Positions 59,499 through 64,000 of a stretch of DNA of 64,000 nucleotides are shown here, one piece after another (position 1 is the stretch's first letter; the number at the start of each line of letters is the position of its first letter). The notes under the pieces are model-generated. The model saw nothing but the letters and a program-made list of their open reading frames with translations. It searched no databases and had not been told where the DNA came from. The stretch comes from Lachnospiraceae bacterium. GTDB lineage: Bacteria > Bacillota > Clostridia > Lachnospirales > Lachnospiraceae. The position numbers and the translations under genes were made by a program. The stretch spans positions 1-64,000 of the forward strand of contig CAJTIU010000024.1 in NCBI GenBank assembly GCA_910576335.1, written 5' to 3'.

Positions 59499-61523
59499 TT
59501 GGCAGATAACATACAGCATGAAGATTTCGGGGAAAAGATCGGAGGCGCAAAAAAAGATTTATGGAAGGACCGTGGGCTCTATGTGAACGATCTGGACGCC
59601 ATGAATGAGCGTGAAGCCGAGAAATTCGTAAAAAAGGATAATATCTGGAAGAAACCGGATTATGAGGCCATGCTGGAGGATGGGATTCCTCTTGGCGTGG
59701 TCTATTTCATTAAAAAGGCACGGGACGGATTAAATGCCTCCCCGCAATATTACCGCAAGGACGACACACTAGAGAAACGCCTTGCAAGACAGAAAGAATA
59801 TATCCAGACGGTACGGGAGCTGCAAAGCGTGGTTTCGGAAGTCCGCACCGCGGAGGACGCAATGCAGGTCTATGACCGTTTCTTTGTGGAAAACGGATAT
59901 TTGGAACAGGTGCAGGGCTGGGGCAGCGGCACCCATTACCAGGCAACGGAGAAGAGCCGTGAGAACCCGGCCATTACAAACAAGCTGTCCAATGTCCTGA
60001 TGGTCCGCTCGGCAGGATATTTTGAACGGAACTTTACACAGAAAGCGCAGAAGGAACAGTTTGGCGTTTCCAAAGACCAGAAGGTGCCAAAGGGCTATGC
60101 GATCCATTTCAACGACGGGAAGAATACCTATTCCAAAAATAATGACTGGAAACCTGATACCTATTATGTGACGAAGGGTTATTCCATCTTACAGACAAAT
60201 TTTGAAACGCGGGAGGCTGCCCTGAAATGGGTGCAGGAGCTGGCAAAAGGCCGCAGCAAAAGCGGAAAGATGCGGTTTGTGCCTCCCCAGCTCTCCCATG
60301 TGAGGCGAACCGGGCCGGATTACAGAAACGGCGCAGAGATCACCGGGCAGCACTACCTTGATACCTTCGGGTTCCGTGGCGGTGAGTTCGGGAACTGGAT
60401 GAACCAGAATGACCGGCAGGCTTCCCTCAACATGGGTTTTGAAGCGCTCAAAGATTTGGCGGCTGCCCTGCAGGTCAGCGATAAGGATATTGCCTACCAG
60501 GGAACGCTTGCTATCGCTTTTGGCGCCAGGGGCAGCGGCAATGCGGCGGCCCATTATGAACCGCTGCGCAAGGTTATCAATCTCACGAAGATGCACGGGG
60601 CCGGTTCTTTAGCCCATGAATGGTGGCACGGATTTGACGATTACTTGGGTACGAAAATGGGCGCAAAGGGGATGCTCTCGGAACAGCCCCGTCTCTATGC
60701 GCCGTTCCAGAAGTTAATTGAAACTATAAAATATAAGCCGGAGACACTGGAGCAGGCGGCGGCCCGTACCGAAGCGCAGACAGAGCGTACCCGGAAAAAT
60801 GCGGCAAGCTGGCTGGATTCGGCGGTGCTCGGTTCCCTGAAACGGCATGGCAATGAGGAACAGATGGAAACCTACGCAGTTCTCAGGGAGGCGTTTCTGT
60901 CCGGCGAGGCCGGTTCCGTGGAACAGATCAGCGCTTTCAAGAAGTCTGTCACCGGGCGGGTGATCCCCAAAAGCGAACGGGAACGGCTGGAAATATTCGA
61001 GCGTATGCTGTCCGGGATGCAGGCACAGGAGGCGCCGCAGATCGGGCGTGTGGAAACCGATTTTTACCGGAATTCCGTGCGCATGGGTAAGGAGTACGAA
61101 AAGGACGGCGGCTATTGGGACAGCAATACGGAAATGACCGCCAGGGCTTTTGCCTGTTACATCAAGGATAAGCTGCCTTACCAATCGGATTATCTGGCGG
61201 GCCACGCAGACTGTGCCGTTACCTTTGTGGCAGACAAAGGCGGGGAAATGGCAGTCCTGAAAGCCTTCCCAGAGGGTGCGGAACGGAAAGCCATCAATGC
61301 GGTATTTGACGAGATCGTGGCAGGCCTGAAACGGGAGCAGATACTTACCCATTCGGATGTGACGCTGCCCCTTCCGGTACAGCCGTTGGCGGAGAATGAG
61401 CAGATTTCCATATTTACGGCAGACCGGCCTTCGGTCATGGCGCAGCTTGCAGCGGCGAAGCCGACAGAAAAAACTACCCCGGCACAGGCGGCCCCCAAAA
61501 AGAGCCATGCGCCGGAGATTTAA
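59499..61523 (+). CDS. Large polyvalent protein with LPD-type domain and zincin motif
   Basis: 674 residues from a TTG at 59,499 (GGAGGTGATAAGGA upstream). N-terminal helical region, a central LPD1-like block (QHYLDTFGFRGGEFGNWMNQ, DRQASLNMGFEALKDLAAAL, LAIAFGARGSGNAAAHYEPL), then SLAHEWWHGFDDYLG, an HExxH zinc-protease signature, and a Pro/Ala-rich tail. These proteins may enter the recipient with the DNA. An antirestriction or protease role is possible but unproven. Confidence 0.85.
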   Translation: MADNIQHEDFGEKIGGAKKDLWKDRGLYVNDLDAMNEREAEKFVKKDNIWKKPDYEAMLEDGIPLGVVYFIKKARDGLNASPQYYRKDDTLEKRLARQKEYIQTVRELQSVVSEVRTAEDAMQVYDRFFVENGYLEQVQGWGSGTHYQATEKSRENPAITNKLSNVLMVRSAGYFERNFTQKAQKEQFGVSKDQKVPKGYAIHFNDGKNTYSKNNDWKPDTYYVTKGYSILQTNFETREAALKWVQELAKGRSKSGKMRFVPPQLSHVRRTGPDYRNGAEITGQHYLDTFGFRGGEFGNWMNQNDRQASLNMGFEALKDLAAALQVSDKDIAYQGTLAIAFGARGSGNAAAHYEPLRKVINLTKMHGAGSLAHEWWHGFDDYLGTKMGAKGMLSEQPRLYAPFQKLIETIKYKPETLEQAAARTEAQTERTRKNAASWLDSAVLGSLKRHGNEEQMETYAVLREAFLSGEAGSVEQISAFKKSVTGRVIPKSERERLEIFERMLSGMQAQEAPQIGRVETDFYRNSVRMGKEYEKDGGYWDSNTEMTARAFACYIKDKLPYQSDYLAGHADCAVTFVADKGGEMAVLKAFPEGAERKAINAVFDEIVAGLKREQILTHSDVTLPLPVQPLAENEQISIFTADRPSVMAQLAAAKPTEKTTPAQAAPKKSHAPEI

Positions 61524-61539
61524 GGAGGTGTGAAAAATT

Positions 61540-62370
61540 TTGGAAGAAAATAAAGATTACCGCGCTTACCGGTACGGCGATCATTTGGAACCAGGTGCAG
61601 AGTTGAAAATCGAGCACAGTATTTATTGTGAAGATGTAGATATTTCTTCCCTGATTACAATGGGTGCCGAAAATCTGGAATCCATGCGCCAGGGAAGTAT
61701 CGACGGTGAACAGAAAGCCTATGAGATTGTGGTCGCTGCGGCAAAGCAATGGGAAAAGCAGGCAGCCGCCACGCAGATGATTAACCGGGCGCTTTCTTAC
61801 CTGCGGACCCCGGAGGTGACGCATACCGCAAATGAATGGCGCAAAACCGACAACTGGCGGAATGACGAGGAAATCAGCAACCGCGTCTACCGTATGACCT
61901 GTGGTATTTGGGAAGATACCAAATATGACCGGGAAACCAAACAGGGCGTACCGGTTGCCTGGTATGTGACCTGGGATGTCTATGTGAACTCCCCAAAACA
62001 GGGTTATGGCGAAAAGATTGCCGGGCAAAATCAGAAACGCTATACGGACAAAGCCGCTGCGGAAAAGTACCTAGAAGGACGGAAGAAAGCCTATTCCTAT
62101 TTATTCACGGAAATTTCCCCGCAGATACCCAAACAGTATGAGCACCATTTTACCGTATATGGAGCACTCCTGCCGGGGTACACAGTGGAAGGCCAGGAAC
62201 CGGTAAAAACAGACCGCGCCGGCGCCGACATTTCGGAGGGCGGTATTTCTATGCCCGAAAAACCGGAGAAACCTTCCGTGCTGGGAAAGCTGTCTGCGGC
62301 CAAAACGCAGGAGAAAGCACCTGCTGCCCCCGGTGCGGCAAATAAAAAGAAGGAGGATATGCAGCTATGA
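61540..62370 (+). CDS. Conjugative-element protein of unknown function
   Basis: 276 residues from a TTG at 61,540 behind AAGGAGGTGTGAAAAATT. KDYRAYRYGDHLEPGAELKI, WYVTWDVYVNSPKQGYGEKI and KAYSYLFTEISPQIPKQYEH make a strand-rich core; the last 60 residues are Pro/Ala/Lys-rich. Its last four bases overlap the next gene. Function unknown. Confidence 0.72.
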   Translation: MEENKDYRAYRYGDHLEPGAELKIEHSIYCEDVDISSLITMGAENLESMRQGSIDGEQKAYEIVVAAAKQWEKQAAATQMINRALSYLRTPEVTHTANEWRKTDNWRNDEEISNRVYRMTCGIWEDTKYDRETKQGVPVAWYVTWDVYVNSPKQGYGEKIAGQNQKRYTDKAAAEKYLEGRKKAYSYLFTEISPQIPKQYEHHFTVYGALLPGYTVEGQEPVKTDRAGADISEGGISMPEKPEKPSVLGKLSAAKTQEKAPAAPGAANKKKEDMQL

Positions 62371-63470
62371 AAGTGTTAATGGTAGAGCCGGGCAAATCTC
62401 CCTATGAAACTGAAATTGAGGGCGGGCTGGAATCATTGCAGGCTGCCGTTGGCGGAGACATTCAGGCAACTTATCCCTATGAGGACCCGGTGGCGCTGAT
62501 CTGTAATGACGAAGGCAAGCTCATAGGGATGCCCTTAAACCGGGCTCTTTATGACGATGGCAGGCGTATGTATGATATTGTTGCCGGAAACTTTTTGATC
62601 GTTGGGCTTGGCGAGGAAGATTTTATCGGCCTTTCCCCCGACTTGATGGAGAAATTCAGTGAGCAGTTCAAATACCCAGAGAAGTTCTTCCGGCTGGCGG
62701 GTGAGATCGTTGCGGTGAAGCAGCCCCTCCCGCCGGAGGAAAAGCAGCAGCCGGCCCCTGTCATGGAGGAACCTGACAGGGATGACATAAGGCTTGATGA
62801 CACCACGGATTTGGCCTTTGACCTGGATGAATTTTTCAGGCAGAACAGCGGGGCCTATGCAGAGCTGTACCCGGATTTCCATGCAGAAAAGGAACGCATG
62901 GCGGACGAACTGCTTTCAGGCGATACCGGAAAAATCCGCATGAGGCTGGCGGCATTTGAGCGTGAGGAACACATGGAGGGAGAAACGGCGCTGCTTCTGG
63001 AGCGTATTTCTTCCTATGAAAAGGAGTATGGGATCAGCACTTATTCCATTTACCAGCTTGACTTATCGGACAATACGGATAACCTCCGTTTTATGTCTCT
63101 TGACTGGCTGGAAAAGAAAGGGCTCCCGGTAGACAGGGACAATTACCAAATGGTCTATGCGGCACAGCTTTCGCCCGGCGAAACGCTAGAGGATATTTAT
63201 ACACGCTTTAATATCGACCACCCGGAGGACTTTAAGGGCCATTCTCTTTCTGTCTCTGATGTGGTTGTGCTCCATGAAAAAGGCAGCGACAGCGCCTACT
63301 ATGTGGACAGCATTGGATTTAAGGAGCTGCCGGATTTCTTCGGCGGCACCCGGCAGCAGGAGGCAAAACGGGACGGTTCGCTGCGGGAGCAGCTTGACGA
63401 CGCAAAGAAACAGGCGGCAAAAGCGGAACCTAAGACGCCGGAGAAAAAGAAAGAACCAGAAAGGAGCTGA
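62367..63470 (+). CDS. DUF3846 and YodL-like domain protein
   Basis: 367 residues with an ATGA overlap start. DUF3846 is at residues 1-110 (MKVLMVEPGKSPYETEIEGG, LQAAVGGDIQATYPYEDPVA, IVAGNFLIVG). A YodL-type domain is at about 215-330 (YSIYQLDLSDNTDNLRFMSL, DNYQMVYAAQLSPGETLEDI, GHSLSVSDVVVLHEKGSDSA). The tail is Lys/Glu-rich. This combination is a marker of clostridial conjugative elements; function unknown. Confidence 0.85.
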   Translation: MKVLMVEPGKSPYETEIEGGLESLQAAVGGDIQATYPYEDPVALICNDEGKLIGMPLNRALYDDGRRMYDIVAGNFLIVGLGEEDFIGLSPDLMEKFSEQFKYPEKFFRLAGEIVAVKQPLPPEEKQQPAPVMEEPDRDDIRLDDTTDLAFDLDEFFRQNSGAYAELYPDFHAEKERMADELLSGDTGKIRMRLAAFEREEHMEGETALLLERISSYEKEYGISTYSIYQLDLSDNTDNLRFMSLDWLEKKGLPVDRDNYQMVYAAQLSPGETLEDIYTRFNIDHPEDFKGHSLSVSDVVVLHEKGSDSAYYVDSIGFKELPDFFGGTRQQEAKRDGSLREQLDDAKKQAAKAEPKTPEKKKEPERS

Positions 63471-63476
63471 TGGCTT

Positions 63477-64000
63477 ATGCTGATGGCAGAACAGGAACCC
63501 TATGCCTTAATGGTGCAGCCGGACGATATGCTGATTAGTCCCCGTGAGGTAAATGACAACTTCGGGACAATGGTATGCTTCCACCCGCGCTATGCCTTGG
63601 GCGACCATCACAATTATATGGACAAAGACGATTTTCTGCGGGAAATGTACTTAAACACCGTTGGCAACAACGAGCGCGGCATGGAACGCTATGAGCGCAT
63701 GGTAAATATGGTCTGGAGCCGGAAAATGACCGGCGACCACCCTGATCCCCGCGCCGTGGATGATACCATGCTCCGGGTGATTTCTGAAAAATATATTGTG
63801 ATGCCCCTGTACCTTCTGGATCACAGCGGTCTTGCCATGCAGACGACCAGCTTTCACGATCCCTGGGACAGCGGGCAGGTTGGATGGGTATATGTTTCCA
63901 AAGAGGATGTGCTGAAGGAATTTGGCGCGGAGAAAATGACCGGCGCCCTCCGAAAGAAAGCCGAGGATTTGCTACGGAGTGAGGTTGCCGAGTATGATGC
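63477..64000 (+). CDS. Conjugative-element protein, cut by window end
   Basis: From the ATG at 63,477 (AAGGAGCTGATGGCTT upstream) the frame is open to the last base, about 174 codons: MLMAEQEPYALMVQPDDMLI, FGTMVCFHPRYALGDHHNYM, LLDHSGLAMQTTSFHDPWDS, VGWVYVSKEDVLKEFG. It resembles an uncharacterised gene common after DUF3846/YodL genes in such elements. The C-terminus lies outside the window. Confidence 0.8.
   Translation, partial: MLMAEQEPYALMVQPDDMLISPREVNDNFGTMVCFHPRYALGDHHNYMDKDDFLREMYLNTVGNNERGMERYERMVNMVWSRKMTGDHPDPRAVDDTMLRVISEKYIVMPLYLLDHSGLAMQTTSFHDPWDSGQVGWVYVSKEDVLKEFGAEKMTGALRKKAEDLLRSEVAEYD

Noticed and set aside
60714..61508. A 264-codon minus-strand frame opposite the zincin-domain gene
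   Set aside because: It is antisense to the conserved HEWWH-containing gene and shows no motif or start signal.

Overview
The window looks like the chromosome of a spore-forming, anaerobic Firmicute, most likely a Lachnospiraceae-type gut clostridium. The reasons are the spoIID-spoIIQ pair, the Gram-positive ribosome binding sites (AGGAGG type), a T-box ahead of ileS, a fructose PTS operon, and conjugative-element genes of the kind common in that family. The species cannot be fixed from the sequence.

1-25.5 kb is mainly chromosomal. The first 660 bases hold a decayed integrase facing the 3' remnant of a rubrerythrin gene, an old integration junction. Next come a hemolysin III family protein, a GIY-YIG protein, spoIID-spoIIQ, a fructose operon read leftward (fruK, fruA, an HPr, ptsI, a DeoR regulator), glycogen phosphorylase, a T-box-controlled ileS, a D,D-carboxypeptidase, a PepSY protein, and a tightly overlapping leftward operon (GH42 beta-galactosidase, unknown gene, secreted nuclease, azlC, azlD). 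At least eight copies of a long GC-rich palindrome (REP-like) sit between these genes and supply the stop codon of three of them.

25.6-44.3 kb is a lower-GC accessory island rich in resistance-type genes: an ABC-F protein behind an attenuator with a leader peptide, a radical SAM gene opposite an HxlR regulator, an Xre-ABC ATPase fusion with its permease, a vanG-like cluster (vanR, vanS, D-Ala-D-Ser-type ligase, vanXY, and vanT split into membrane and racemase genes), a nitroreductase opposite a second HxlR regulator, and an AraC-EamA-DUF2000 operon. Inverted copies of part of the DUF2000 gene bracket most of it. Fragments of a VirD4-like coupling protein, a serine recombinase and other element genes lie between.

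44.3-52.2 kb is a junction zone of stacked small elements. Three direct copies of the 3' half of a tRNA-Arg(CCT) with its terminator (46.3, 50.3, 52.1 kb) behave as attachment sites. Between and beside them are two damaged ORF6N-type genes with unusual palindromes, a broken HD-family gene, an IS110-family insertion sequence and genes of unknown function.

52.3-55.4 kb is a compact four-gene operon: a small Xre regulator with direct repeats over its promoter, a C5-cytosine methyltransferase, a DUF262 protein and a HEPN protein. It reads as a regulated methylation-linked defence system, and I rank it as the most interesting unit here. From 55.5 kb to the end runs the replication and accessory part of a higher-GC conjugative element (DnaD-like initiator, Toprim primase-like protein, a large zincin-domain protein, a DUF3846/YodL-type protein), which continues past the window.
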